Shown piece after piece: positions 34,501 through 49,500 of a DNA stretch of 64,000 bases. Made by a program: the position numbers and the translations under genes. The notes under the pieces were generated by a model. That model did not search any database. It was given only the letters and a program-made list of their open reading frames with translations, and was not told the DNA's origin. The stretch comes from Xestospongia bergquistia (taxonomy: Eukaryota; Porifera; Demospongiae; Haplosclerida; Petrosiidae), in assembly GCA_963965975.1 (NCBI GenBank), contig OZ014422.1, positions 2,790,001-2,854,000 on the forward strand, in the 5' to 3' direction. How positions within the stretch are numbered: the first letter of the stretch is position 1; every line of letters begins with the position of its first letter.

Positions 34501-37500
34501 CTATAGTGCTAGTATTTTTAGTTCGCGCTCAATGTATCGACAAAGATGACTGCCAAAAGTTAGTAAAACTGTCATAACTTTCCAAAGAAGTATTTTGGCC
34601 AAAATTCTCACTTAAAAAGTTGGAAAATGTCATAATCTGTATGCAGGAGGTTTTTATTGAATTCTCGAGTCTTCACTGAAAGCTGTGCTTTTTTTCAAAG
34701 GTTTTTCAGACTTTTAAAGCTTTTTGTTCATTTGGCGGTCCTTTTGGCAGTATTCTTAAGAAGTACAGAAGTATTGCTCCTGTCCATTATAGTTTGGTGG
34801 CTACTAGTGCCGTGTTTGCTGAGTTATAGCAGTTCAAAGCCATTTGCCCGGGTAACAGACAGACAGACACATACACTGACAGACTACGGTAACCTGCGCT
34901 ATGTGCCCATGCACAGCGAGGTTAATTATGGTCAAAATTTAGTTGTGGCTCCTGAAACCAATGCATATGCTGTGAACACTACATGCAATGATGTGTACCT
35001 CTGGTCTTCATTGAAGATCCTTAATTATCTCTTCCCTCTCCAATCTTATTAGTTATTTACTATTACATCATTTCATTAGTACCATCAAACAATCTTAGGA
35101 TAATTTTTAATAAATACTGTTTATTTATGTAGCAACTTAATTGAAATCTTACTTAAATCATTGTAGGTCCAGTCTCCATGACATGTTATTGGGTTATAGG
35201 GTGGAAATTCCTGAAGAGCTTTTGAGGGATATTAAGAATTCAGTTTATTTTCCTGGCACAAAGCCCAGTGAAGTTATCTGCCAGCAATTACCTCCCACTA
35301 GTCTTTCTCTTCATGTTAAAGTAACACTGACCCTCAAGAAATTGAATGGTATCATTAGAAAGTTGGAATGTTTCCTTCGTCCTCTATTGCCAGTGATGAC
35401 TATACTTGATTATTTCCACTTACAGAAGAGTGTTCTCTTTAAAAGATGCATGGAAGACGACTTGTTACCACTTGACAAAAATGTAACAACTGAAGAGCTG
35501 GCACATATCTTAGAGATTGTGAAGCAAAAGTTAGAAAGCATTCTGACTGGAACTGCCACATTTATTAACATAAAGACATTCCCCAATGATATTAGAAAGG
35601 AACTTCAAATTCTCATTGATTTCGTTGGCTTCCAGAAACATCCCAATGTTGATGTTGTTATTTCTCATTTTGAATACAAGATGATTCTTCAAAATGTCAA
35701 CTCACTTTTCACATTTTGTGAAGATTTTCAACTTTCACAATGTATGAACAGTCAGAATATGATAGAGTTAAAGAAACTTGTAAATGAAAACAGAATAGAG
35801 GAAAAACAAGAAAGAGATATTGAAGAAGAGTTAAAAACTATTATTAACACTATCAATAAAATTGAAAGCCTTTTATGTATCAAAGAAGTGCACCAAAATC
35901 CTAATGAGAAATTTCAGTTTTTGAATCTTTTTGAGCCTCTTAACGCAAATATTAAAGAACTACTACAGTTTCTGAATGAAAACAATTTTCGAGGAAAAGG
36001 CCAGGTTCAATTTGAACAGTTATTGACCCTTGTAACTCAGAGGTTTCAACATGAAGAATACAATGCAGAAATTCTAACAACTCTGTACACTGTGTTCTAT
36101 CTTATTGTTCCATTATATAATCCAGAGCTCTCATTTCAGGAACTTATAGAGATTGTGTCCCAGCTGGAACCATCCACATGTCTCGCTCAGTTACAAATAG
36201 TCAGAAGTAATATAGATCTAATTACAATGTGGTTCTCAATAGCAGAGGTAAGTATAAATAATGAAATAGTGTTACAATACTTGATTAATTTTTGCTTTGT
36301 TTCAACTTCAGGGAGATAGCACTACTACTGAGCTGTGCACCATTGTTGATAAAGGCACATTCCATATCACAATCTCAGCATTGGCTGAAAGCAATGCAAA
36401 CAGACTTGTTTTGATGTTTCAACCATTCCAAAAGGAATTAAGCTCAAGCTCAGATCTTGCTAGTCTTCAAAGCTCTAATGTAATTATCTGGAATAGCACT
36501 GAGATTAAAGACTTCATTCATCGACTTGGATTTGCTAATTCCAATGATGATAATGCTAAAATAGGACCATTTATGGAGCTGTTTGAAGTAATTCATTGGA
36601 TTATTTAATCAATTTAAATTTTCTTTTAATTATGTAGATAGTAATTAAGATGCAAAGACAGATGGAATCACTGTATGAGATGGGACATCCTGACTATTCT
36701 GAATCTGCTTTCCCTCATGAAGTCAAGTGTTCTGCTAACATTTTTGAGCTGAAAGAAGTAGTAAGTTGTAGAACTGTATACTAATACTGAGATCAATGAC
36801 TTGTCATAGGTAATGGAATTAGAACAAGTTATGAAGGAATGGTCTGATGAGGCATCAATTAACAGAGACAAAATTAAGTGGCTTTCCTTTTTTACAAATG
36901 CTAGAGTACTTAAGATCTATGAAGTAATCAACTCTGCTGACTTATCAAAAAGAGAAAAAGCAATGAAAATTTTAAAACAACTTTGTTTTCTTGTGCCATT
37001 TGGCTACAGTGATGGTGTCATGTGTCATATGGTAAGCTTTCTATATTCACATTAATTTCAAGTATTAAATTATAGGAGACTCTATTGGATTCTGTAAGTC
37101 TTGTTGGAGTCCCAACAGAAATAGTTGGATCATTTCTCGATACATTATTTCAGTTCCCTGGATTACAGTTACCACTTCCACCTCCTCATCGCATTTCAAC
37201 ATACCATAACTATGCTGTTCTTCATCAGTGTCATAATTTTTCACCCAAGCAACTCATAGTGTATCTTGCTTCCATTAATGAGCAGTTACCTAAATCTTAT
37301 GAGATTTTTCAATGTCATTCTGACACAACAGAAAGTGATATTAAGCTAATGTTCCAGAGGATAGAGTTTTTTCCCAGGCATTATTACTTTCTTGAAGTAA
37401 ACACATTGCCCTCTGGGTTACAAGAGGTATATAAAATGACATAAAAATGAGTTTCAATATTGATCATGCAGAGTTTGATACAACAACATATAGAGATTTA

Positions 37501-40500
37501 TGGAAGAATGCTAAAGTCAGGAAATTGTTGTACTCTTCATTTTGTTGAGACATCTTCTTCACTTTTATATGAAGCTCCGTACATCAACACTATTGTCAGT
37601 AAATGTGTGTGTGTGTATAAGCACACGCATGCATACATGCATATATTTTTCTTATGCAGAAACCTGAGGCAAAAGAAGATGCAGTAAGAAAGCTCCCAGT
37701 AAATCACTATTTTGATGTTATTGAGCTAGTGTACGGCTCACAAGGTAATTTCAATATCTAATTGTTATATGATTAAAGCACATGTAATAAACAGATTACA
37801 CTATAAATAAATTACAGAACATAATAGCTGTAGTTTATCTAATATATAATCTGAATATTTTTATGAATGTGTCATCTAGGTAATGGAAAGACACATTATA
37901 TCAAAAGCCAGCTTGGTCAATCCTGTATGATTATGGCTATCAATGAGGCTTTCTCTACCAGTTGTGTTCTCAATAGTCTAAATTCCTTAAGTGATGAAAA
38001 TGAGACTTCTATTCACATTAATTTCACACTTTTGCCACCAGGAGTATGTCATATAATCATTTCACTATACATGATAATGTGTTTTGTATAGAGCAATGTA
38101 GCAGATGAAGAAACAAAGCAGTTCACTCAACTCATAAACAAAATTGGATGGTTTATGTTTGACCTGTTCATTCTAGGTTTTGTACAAGACTTACACACTG
38201 GAGTGTCTTTTGGTGTTTCCAAACAACTTAAATGGAAAATATATATTGAAGTATGATTAACATCTGTGTGCTAATGTCATAAAGTCTTTGTTTCTATAGG
38301 TTCCATCAATTACCAATGATCCTGACAAAAATCTTTCTTTGTTTCGAGATCTACTGCCCACATTTTATTTTGTTGGCTCTGAGATATTGATTGATTCCAG
38401 TATACCTTATGTAGTTGATGATGATGTACAACTAGTGTGTAAATATTTGAGAGCTCTTAAATTAGAAGAAAAGAAACCAGGAAAAGGGATAGATCGCCTG
38501 TATAAAAAAGGTTAGTATTCATGTATACACTTAATTTAAAGTAGAAATATATTGAAGGTGGAGATCCAGTCAAGTTTTGTAATGAAAGAGACATTGACAG
38601 CTCTGAATGTCTACAGTTATTAAATGACAATATGCCTGATGTTTTAAAAGAGTGTAAGATCAGTCAGAAGCTGTTTATTAAGTAACTGATAACACTATAA
38701 TATGAACTATTACTAATATTGTAGGTATATGAAGAGACGTTGCCAGTTTTTAGATAATTTCCCAGCTTATAACTACAATCAAGGAAAAGGAACAAAAGGA
38801 GAAGATACAACAAAGTTAGGATCCACTCTAATGAAAGCAATGTTGAAGGAAGTTGAAGAATTTTGTGATCCCTCTACAAAAGAAAACTGGTCATTAAAAG
38901 CACATCAACAGGTAGACCTGGTAATATTAATTTCTTTTTTTATCAAACTACTAATATACAGTTACTGTATGAGCAACATGAAGGTGGTGGTAGTATTGAT
39001 TTAATTACTTTGTATCCTAACAATATCTCTTATGAAGAAAATGAAGCTTTTGAAATTCTTGGTTTTGAAATTCCAACAATGATGTAAGTTTATTATATTA
39101 CAGCAAAACTTGATTGTATTGTAGAAAACTTTATGAACGGAGTACATTGGATAAATATTTAGCAAAAGCCCTCAGTTTGCCTCTGTCTAAAGTGACTGAA
39201 GTACAAGAAGGAATGAATAAAGAAAGGTACTACAAGAGGTTGAAAATTATTGATGACAATAACTATGTCCTCACATTGGATTATGCTCTGAAAATGATCA
39301 ATATTCATGAGAGACGTGAGTGTAGTATGCCTGTTATCATTGAGGGAGAAACTGGAGTTGGAAAAACAGAATTATTGAAGATGTTGTCTAAACTTTGGAA
39401 CTACTCCTGGGAAGTTCAGTGGTCTAAATTGAAAGAGGAACTACAAACATTACTAAGAGAAATAACAAACAGTAAACAAAAAATACAATAATTTAACAAT
39501 GTTTGTTTTTACTATAGATAGAAAATTAAGACTACAGTCATCTTGCCAGCATCAACAAACAGGCATATCCATCAATAATGAAGAGAGTCTAATAGCTGAA
39601 AATTGGAGTGATGTGGAAGTGTTAGAGAAAGCTATTTCAAAATTAAAACAAAATCCAATATTGTCTTTAATTCAACCAAAAAATATGACACACAATTTTT
39701 GGAAGATTATAGATGGAGCCAACATTCCACCAAATGAAATCAACATTTCATCAATTGAAGTAAATTATTTTTGAATTAAAATGTTAGATTACGATTTGTT
39801 AACAGACTATGTTAAGAGAACTTCTTGAGACAGATGTATCTACTTTTTATAAATTAGACATACATGCAGGTAGAGGTATAATTGAATTTTATTATTTATT
39901 GCCTTATCTTGAAAGGGTTAAATATTTCTGAAGTAATTAATTTCTTTGATGAAATCAATAAACAAGCACAGCGGATTAAGAGATATTTTAGTACTTCTGA
40001 ATGTGTACCTCGAGTAACAGTAAGATATTAAATATTAATAAGTGCATTACATGTTATTGAAAACAGGTATATCTTGATGAGATAAACACGTCATCATGTA
40101 TGGGCCTTTTTAAAGAAATTGTTACAGACAGAACTGTTGATGGAAAGGTTAGAATTAATACACTGTAATATAGCATTTATAATCACTTGTTGTATAGCCA
40201 TTATCAGACAACATGTTCATCATTGCTTCTTGTAATCCTCTACGAGATGATAGTACAGCTGTACTACGTAATATGAAGAATGTGTGGCTTAAACCAAGTT
40301 ATTATGTACGAGAACTTCATCCTACAATAAATTATTTGAAATGGGACTATGGGGCTATGAATCATATCCAAGAACTTGAATATGTCACTGCAAAAATGAG
40401 AATATTAACAGAAGATTTTGATGATTCAAAATATCAAGAGTTAGCCTTTTTTATAATGCAAAGCCAGCTTAGAATTAGGGAGTACGCTGAGGAGACATTA

Positions 40501-43500
40501 ATTGAAGCAGGCTATTCAAATGATGAAGCAAAAAAGTGTGCAAAAGGTTGTGTTAGTCAAAGAGATATGCAGCGAGTATTTGATTTTTACAAGTGGTTGC
40601 TCAGCACATACAAACAATTTGAACGATTCTCTACCATTGAAGAGCAGCAAATGAGAGCTGTGCTAGTGGCATTAGGACTTGTGTATTATCTTCGACTGGG
40701 AAAAAAAGATAGAAAAAATTACAGTGAATTCCTTAATGCACACAAATTTGGATGTGTTGATTTTACAACTGTCTTTACTGAAGAACTAGATTGGTATATA
40801 GAAAGAGTAGATCTACCACCTGGAATAGCAAAAACAACTGCTTTAAAAGAGAATGTTCTTGCAAACATTGTCTGCTGTCAAACACAGACTCCCCTTATTA
40901 TCATTGGAGAACCAGGGACATCAAAAAGTCTGTCTTTTAACATTGTTGCAAACACATTCAAAGGAAGAGCTTCCAAACATGATGATTTTAAAGTTATAAA
41001 ACTCTTCAAGGGACTTCAACCATTTTTCTATCAATGCTCTCAACATACAACCTCAAAAGAGATTCAAAATCTCTTTAACCAAGCTATACAGCGGCAGAAG
41101 ATATATGATACTTCCTCTGTTCCTACTTATTGTGTTGTCTACATGGATGAAGCTGGTCTTCCTGAAGAGCAACGTGAATCATTAAAAGTTCTCCACTATT
41201 TTCTTGATAGAAGAGAGGTTTCCTTTGTAGCTATCAGTAATCATGCACTAGATGCTGCTAAAACCAATCGAGCAATCAGTGTTTATCGTCCGGAAACATC
41301 TTCTGAAGACCTTAAGATTTTAGCAAATGATTTCCTACATTCCACAAAGCCCTTGGCTCAAGTGGAAACAAACATGATCACAGAGCTTTGTACAGCTTTT
41401 AGCTCAGTAATGAAAGTGAAAAAATTTAGATATTTTTATGGACAGAGAGATTTCCTTCATTTCATAAGTTTCTTACAAAGAAAGCGAGGCACTGGACTAC
41501 TTAATGAAGAGATTGTACTTGAGGCTTTGGAGCGCAATCTGAATGGTCATGAAGATTTTATGATAATACATAAATATTTCCTAAAAGAAGTAAGTCTTTC
41601 ATTCCACTTATCACTATTCATGTTTTTTATAGATTGGTACTAATTACTCCAAAATGTACCATAAGAATGTCCTTGAGATTGTTGATCAAAGTTTGAAAGA
41701 TTTACCATCTAGTAATAGTCAAACTAAAAGTAGACCAGAACATACTGTTCGGTACAAACTCATCATAGATACTAGTGAAGATGACTCAGTAGTTAGATAT
41801 CTGTTTGCTTGTGGTATTCTTAACAAGAAGAAAACTCAAATGTTTGCATGTAGTGAATTTGTTGAAGGAAGTCACATGCATGTAAGTTATATGTTATAAG
41901 CAAGTCCCTTTGATTTGTTTTGATTATTTTAAAGATAAACACTATTGCTGGAATTGTTCACTCAGTTGAACAAGGACATACTATACTAATGTTTCAGACA
42001 AATGAAATTCATGAGAGTTTTTATGAATTATTCAATCAGCATTTTCGAATTTTATACGATCCGAAAAAAGGATTGAGATTATTTGCTAATATTTCCATTG
42101 GAGCTCATACCATGCCATGTAGAGTTCATCCAGAGTTTCAATGTATTGTAGTTGTGAAGAAATCTGAGCTAAACAAGACACCTCAGCCTTTTCTGAATCG
42201 GTTCGAAAAGTTCTTATTCTCTTATAATGCTATCTACTCCAGTGTATGTGAGACCAAGCCTTCCAATATCCAAATTATTATTAAAACTACCTATGAGAAG
42301 GTATAATATACTTCAGAACATAGTATTGATATTAACCACCTGCTATATAGGTATCTTTGTTGGTAAAGAAAGTTGGTGGTTCTAGAAGCTTTGTTGGGTA
42401 CAGATCTCATCAAGATTGCTCTCTGCCTGACAGTCATTCTGACAGCCATAATGAAATGTCTTTTGACATACCTTTTGATCCAAATGCACTCAGTGGTAAA
42501 GAGTGTGGTTACAAGTTCATCCATGAGACACTTCATTCACTTCTTCTATCATTACTACCTTCACTTGATCATGAATATGAAAGTGGATGTGAAATTGAAG
42601 AGAAATTTTGTGATGGTGACACATGCCTTGCAGTACTTGTTACTGCTTTGAATGCATTACATACTAAAGCTGGATGGAAAATACCTCAGGTATTGAATGA
42701 AACTGTCATAATTATTATAAACATATAAATGTACATCTTACAGGTCTCTGATTGTGAATTAAAGGTAGAGAGCAAAATCATCTTTGATATGCTCTTAAAA
42801 GATGAAGGGTTTTCTGGAGCTATTAAGGAGTTTGATTTTAAAGGTGCTATAGGTGAAGCACTTGATGCTCTACATAATAGAAAGGAAGTTCAGTTCATGG
42901 GTGAAGATTCTTGCCTAGTTATTGCAGTGATTGTGCAATGGCTTGTACAACATGTAACAAAACATTTAATGCATCTGCTAACTCCTGAAGCATTAGTTGT
43001 TAATGCTAGGCACATGCCTAACGTCTTAATTAAATCTTACTTTAAATTTCAAGAACACTTTAGTTTGAAGATCTTAATCAAGTCACATCTTGAAAAGTTA
43101 GAAAGAAATCACTGGTGAGTTTAAAATAGGTCATTTTATGTTACATATAACTTGTTATATACAGGCAGTCTGAATTGTGTTCCAAGAAGGTTCTTGTCTA
43201 CGCTCGACAATCTCACTTGTTTGGATGCTTACCATCAATTTACCCATCAGAAGGTGTGAAGGACAATAGCGATGTCAAATCATTAATTGAGAGTACAGTT
43301 TATGATGATCTAAAGGCTCTGAAAATCTACAAAATCTCTCCTGGTGACTTAGAGGGAGAAATTCAAAAACAAGTGCAAACATTTGTGGAAAACACTGTTC
43401 ATACCATTTTTCTTATCATAGCTAATATGAAGGATATTAGTGTTAAGATGATTAATCATCTTCGAATTATTGTTGAACAGAAAGAGAATGAGTCCTTAAA

Positions 43501-46500
43501 TAGTAACAAACTCATTATGTTTCTTCTCCAATTTCCTCAAGAACAACAGCTTTTCACTCTGTGCTACCCTGTGTTATTTTTAAGTGGCTGGGACCACTTC
43601 TATTTGGATTCTCTCACAACAGATATTTCTGTACCTGGTCTTCCTAAATCTCTACAAAATATTGTCGATATAAGACAATGCTTTCATGTAGCACTTGGTA
43701 TTTCTAATACAGATTGCTCTATTAGATTAAGTCTAGAGCCTCTCTTAGAAGAAACCATTACTGTTACATCTCCTAGGATGGTTGTTGGAACAACTGGTGG
43801 AGTGTACAACAAGCCAATGTCCATCATTGCTAGACAAACTCTGCTTAAGAAACTGTTGATAAAAGATATTGCACAACAACAAGAGAAACCCCAGTCTTTG
43901 TGTACTCCTGTCGGAGAAGCTCTTTGCTCTCTCTTCACTCAGTATTGGGATAATGCTACTGTTGCAAAGTTTCTTCAAGATGCTGCACACTTCACATTTT
44001 GTCATCAGTCTACTCTTGGCATTACCAGTTATATCCAGACAAGAATAAAGTCATTGTTTTATGAGTTTGTCATTTACATGCTATGGTTGATTAACCAAGA
44101 TTGCAACTTGGACTGTTATGACTTTTCAGGTTCAAGCAGTAATACCACAATGGTAGAACTCTTTGGTGGTATCGTTAAGAGTCTATTTTTCAAATTACCA
44201 AGTTTATCTTTACTACCACATGCTTGTCATGCTCTTCAACCTCCCATGAATAAAGGTTTCCACTTTCCTTTCTTTGGTTTGGTCTATCACAATCTAGAAA
44301 AAATTCTGGATGGCTGTCAGCAAACTATAAACAAAACATTAAAATCTAAAGCAGTTGATCCATTTTCTAGTGTTCGTTCTAAACCAATTAAAGAATTTAT
44401 GGAAAAGGAGATGTTTAAAATGATGAAAGAAAAACTACAAGAATTAGTCAATGTTAGCCAATATTATCTAGTTTACTATACATTTTATGTTTTTACTTTG
44501 TCATTTTAGCAAAGGACAGAGAATGATCCTATGATAATTGTTTTGTCTCATGTTGTGAAAGCTTTAAGAGATGATGAACTGTGGCAAAAATATTTAGTAG
44601 ACTTCATAAAATACAAGTGTATATCTGACCACTCTGGCAGTCAGACTACTGCTATACAGTCACAATATAAGGAAGATGATTGGAGTTGTGTTATTGATGC
44701 CTACTTTGATTTCAATCATAATGTGAACCCACAAGATCCCATTTCTCTTTTAGCCTGGGTCCATGTGCATTCTGAAATTCACAAAATGGATTTGATTCAA
44801 ACCATCAAACAAATGGAGAGATTACAAATATTTCTACAGAATCAAACACTGTCTGAAACACCTATGAGTCCTACCAAAAAAGATTTGGGCAGTTTTGTTA
44901 TCAAAAGAAGTTTTGACTCCATGAACAAGATCATTTTTCAACAGAGTGAGGACAAAGTAAAAGATTTCAAACAATGGTATTTAACATATCAAGATATTGT
45001 AAGTGCATTGTTACAAAATACAATATATATATACATTATCTATTGTCTCCAGATTCAAACAGAGTCTTTGTATGATTGTCTTCATGATGTGGAAGATGAT
45101 CATTTAAGACTGCTATTTTTCAAGACCTATATGATGTACATAGTCATCACTTGTAGTGAGAGCTTGACATTGACAAAAGATAACATAACATTTGCTATTA
45201 AATTTTTCCATGAATGTATTGAGGTGGTAATGATTTTAATCTAATTATAAAATGTCATTTTCTTGTAATTATAGATATCTGATGACATTAATATGGTAGA
45301 AGTTCTTTCAAGATGCATTTTGGTACTGAAAGATCAAAGCAGAACTTTCTTTTGCTCTGTTATTAATAAAATTCTGACTTTTATATTTCACACAGTCAAT
45401 CTTTCCAGTGGGCTGCTATTATGTGAGTGGTTTTTCCAAGCAGCTTTACCTGATAGTCCTAACTCAATTCCACTATTGGACTACCTATCTCCTGCTGAAT
45501 ATAAATACCACTTGCTTCGTATATTGACTAAAGATGACAACAAGGAAGTCGACCCTGATAATGTACTTGACCTATTCCAACCAACTGTAAGTATAACACA
45601 GATCATGAGTTACTAAAGAATTACTTGTTTCTACAGTTACGTATGGAAATAGGAAAAATGATGCCAAAAGACATCAATCCTATACAATGTGTAGAGGTTT
45701 TTATGTCAGATGAATCAAAGTCAAACAATGAAATGGTATAATTAAAAATGTGAATGCTAACTATAAGCTTTGTTCTAGTGTGTATTAGCCAACATGTACT
45801 TGTTGGCAGCTTATGAGCAAATTTGCAGAAATACAGTCTCTATGAGTCTTTTTGTTGCCATTTCAAAACTAGAGAGATTCTTTGAAAAGGTACAATTTGA
45901 ACTGTTGTATATATTTGTTCATATATATTCATCAAAAGGTGGAGAGCTCTACTGATAATGTAAAAAGGATTTTACTAATTTTGGAAAGGGAGGCATTCAT
46001 GCAGAGATGTCTACAAATTTTAGCAGAAAATTTAGCTAAAGATATTGGCTCACAAGAGGTATATATAATATGGATTCCATATTAGCTCTACTCTACATAA
46101 AATAGACAATATTGCACAATCTACCTGAAAGGATTGATGCTCTCTTAAAACAAGAAGGCTTAGAGGATAAAAGAGGTTTTTTTCTAAGCATGCATTTGTG
46201 GAAAGAGTTGAGAAATATTGAAAAGTTTATCAGAATAATGACAGAGGATTCCCCAATCACTTGTCTAAGTATATACAGTGATCAACTGAGAGTAAGATAT
46301 AACAAAAATTTATTTGTGTTTGAGTCCACTTGTAGGAAAGACCTGATTACAAGTACTCGCAATTCTCATTCTTAAGTTTTTTTGAAGGTAGTGAAGTAGG
46401 ACTACTGTATAGTGAAGTTTGTACCTTACTGAGAAAAATACATGTAAATGAACGTGAAGGAAGGAAATTGAAATCAATGGCTAATTCTTGGTTAGAATTA

Positions 46501-49500
46501 GTAACTATTGTTCAGAATTTATGGTAAATTACATTTATATAGTAAAGAAAAAGTGATAGCAGTAGATTTCTCAACAGGAAAAGTCTTCAATATGCATAAA
46601 ATACATGCATTTCGCATGTGTATTTGGCTTTGTGTATATAATGAATTCTATCAAAAGGATGTAAGATTTGATTACTTATTTCAATTTCAATTGTTTGAAC
46701 TGTTATGTATGTAGATAAGATCTGAATCTCTTGCAAAAGTTGTTAGTAAACAATGTCAGGGATATTTTTCTGATGAATTTATCAGATTAATTGTTTGTTT
46801 CCTGAACAAAGATCTTGTTCAGAAGCATCTTGAATTGGAGGGTATTGATAGTATTCATATCAAGTCTGTAAACTATGAAGAAAAACAAGTCAATCCTGTC
46901 TATAACTTCTTTTTTGCCAGTCATCCAGGTTTGCTGTTGCATTCATTATTGTTTTTGTTATCTATAATATGTTAGATGCTCATGAGAAGCAAATTCGTAA
47001 TGCATTACCAAGTGTGATTGCTGTTGCTCTAGCTTGTCCAGATCAAACCACACATTTGTGGTATCATCTTTTCTCACCTGACAAACTTATAGGGACTTAC
47101 ATTTCTGGATTTTTGGTATGAGTTTGTCTAGTTTTATCTTATTTCATAATATCCTAGGTGGATTCAGAGATAAAAGAAGGAATACTTTGTGACTGTGGTG
47201 TTATGTTAAATGAACAAGGAGAGTATGGCAGACCAGAATATTTACAACGAGCTGAGAAGGGAATTTTAAATTTACATTCACTTTATTTACTTCTTTGGTG
47301 TAATTTTGGAGCATTTTGTGTCGATTTACTGACTCAACCAGGATCAATTATTAAAGGAGCTGTTATTTCTGACTATCAATCTGTTCATCACTATTGTAAA
47401 TCACAAATGAATGCAATGTGGTTACATATGAGTACTAATCTTGGACTAACTGATGAACAATTATCATTACTAATAGTGCGCTCTATGCAAAGAATGATAC
47501 AGGTATACTATATATGAATAATTTATCATATACTATATTATTGATGAAGATATCTTGTGAAAATCCAAAGAGTGGTTTGTTAAGCACTTCAGAGCAAAGA
47601 GATGATTATGAACAGATGTGGCATCAACTAGTCTTTGTTCCTACGTTAGATGAAGTCAAAAATAAGGTTAGTATTTTAGATGAAAATGTTCTTGTTGTTT
47701 GAACTTATTGTACATAGTTTGGCCAGTATTTTCCAATATTTCAAACCAACACATTCCTGGTAAAAATAAGGTAATGAATAAATGTTATCTTATTGTTGAC
47801 TTACCTCTTTTCACAGACATTTAACTGATGTCTATCCCTTTCTTCCAACATTACAAGAGTTCACACGTTATGTTCATGAAAATTGTTCATCCAATGAACT
47901 ACTGGTTAGGTTTGTGAATCGTTACCCTCGTCTTCAAGCTGGAAGTGCTATACTTCCTTCTCTTATTGAGTTCTATCAATGGATACATGCTGAACTCTCT
48001 TACGTTATTACTAAGAGACAAGTTAATGAAATAACTGTTTATGAGGCTGTGGATTTAGCTACTGAAATGTACTCATCAGAACTTGAAAATCACTACATAA
48101 AACTATTTGAAAAAGTTATTGGTAGGTGTGTTAGTATTAATACAATGATGGTTCTTAAATTCCACAGAGGGCTGCAACAATTACCTGAAAACTATTGGAT
48201 ATTCTATTAGTGTTAAGAACTGTGATGTGAGGAAGAAAATTGATTTTCCCTTCATTACTAGAGAAACACCTCTTTTTTGTCTTACACCTGAAGATGCTAC
48301 TAATGAAAATAGAGATATCATTTTTTTCTTAGTAATTGAAGATATTGTAAGTACAGTATTCAATTATTATAAAAATATTTTGTTGTTATGACAGGTCAAG
48401 TTTCATAATAATTTCTTAGATGAGATGAAATCTTTAGTAGCTGAAAGTCATCTAGCTCTTCAGAAGTATATTTGTGACTCACCCAGTATACATCCAATAG
48501 GAGTTAATGAATATACGTGTATTGTAACTGAACACAGCAGGTTAACTAGTTCTTTCCTTTTTTGTTTTTGGATCATTGGATCATGTGTACTAGATCTCTG
48601 CTACAACTGGTATGCAAACATCAAACTAAAGAAGGGTATAATTTGGATAAGATACAAGAAGACATTGTGATCAATTATATTGCTGGAAAGTTTAAGATTG
48701 ATGACTGTCAAACAAAGTTAAAGAAAACCTTTTACTACATTGAAAATGAGCCTGTAAAATTGGAACATCCTACACAGTAAGAACTCCTAAAGATGGCAGT
48801 TTTTTTAAAATTTTTGATAAAGGTCAATGTTGACATTGAAGAGAGCTGATATAGATAGTGACTTCAAGGTAACTTTTTACTATCAAAAAAACATTTTGTT
48901 TGTATTTTCTATACATAGATTTCACTATCTAAAGATGATGATTTTCTAGTTGCATTAGAACATGAGCTATTGTCAATGAGTTATGAAGAAATAGTAGAAG
49001 TAGCTCGAGGTTTAAAAGCTATTATAGAACATATCAAACAGGTCAGTTACTGTGTTAGAACTTAGGATATAGCTTTTTAATGATCACTCCATGCAGAGAC
49101 TGGACCAGGAACAATTACACAAAAACAATATCATAAATGATACAGTTAGAGAAGCATTACCAAAACTACTTTATGATCAACATGAGATTGACCTTGATGA
49201 TTCAATGAAAATTTTTGATGATTTTGGAATGATAAAGTGAGTAGTCAGTTAAAGAGTTACCTTAGTTCATTGATATTAATTTAGACTTCAGAATTCTCAT
49301 TGTGCATGTATTGGTGCCATACCAATGAAGAAAATAGTCACAACTCTTGCACTAATTGTGGAATGGATTGAAGATGGAGTATATGATTTCTATACTCTAC
49401 CCAAAGCAATGAAGAGACCATTGAGGGAAGAAGATAAACAGGAGATACTGGCACTACCACAAACATATGATCAGAGTATGTAATTTCAACAAGTGGTATA

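Noticed and set aside
34657-35052. 131-codon open frame inside the large intron of the RNF213-like gene
   Set aside because: The flanking exons join in phase without it and its sequence is unlike RNF213; probably part of an inserted repeat.
48121-48210. Apparent stop in the RNF213-like gene (reading ...ENYWIFY, stop)
   Set aside because: Splicing GTTATTG|gtagg to ccacag|AGGGC gives 'EGCNNYLKTIGYSISVKN' and an open frame.
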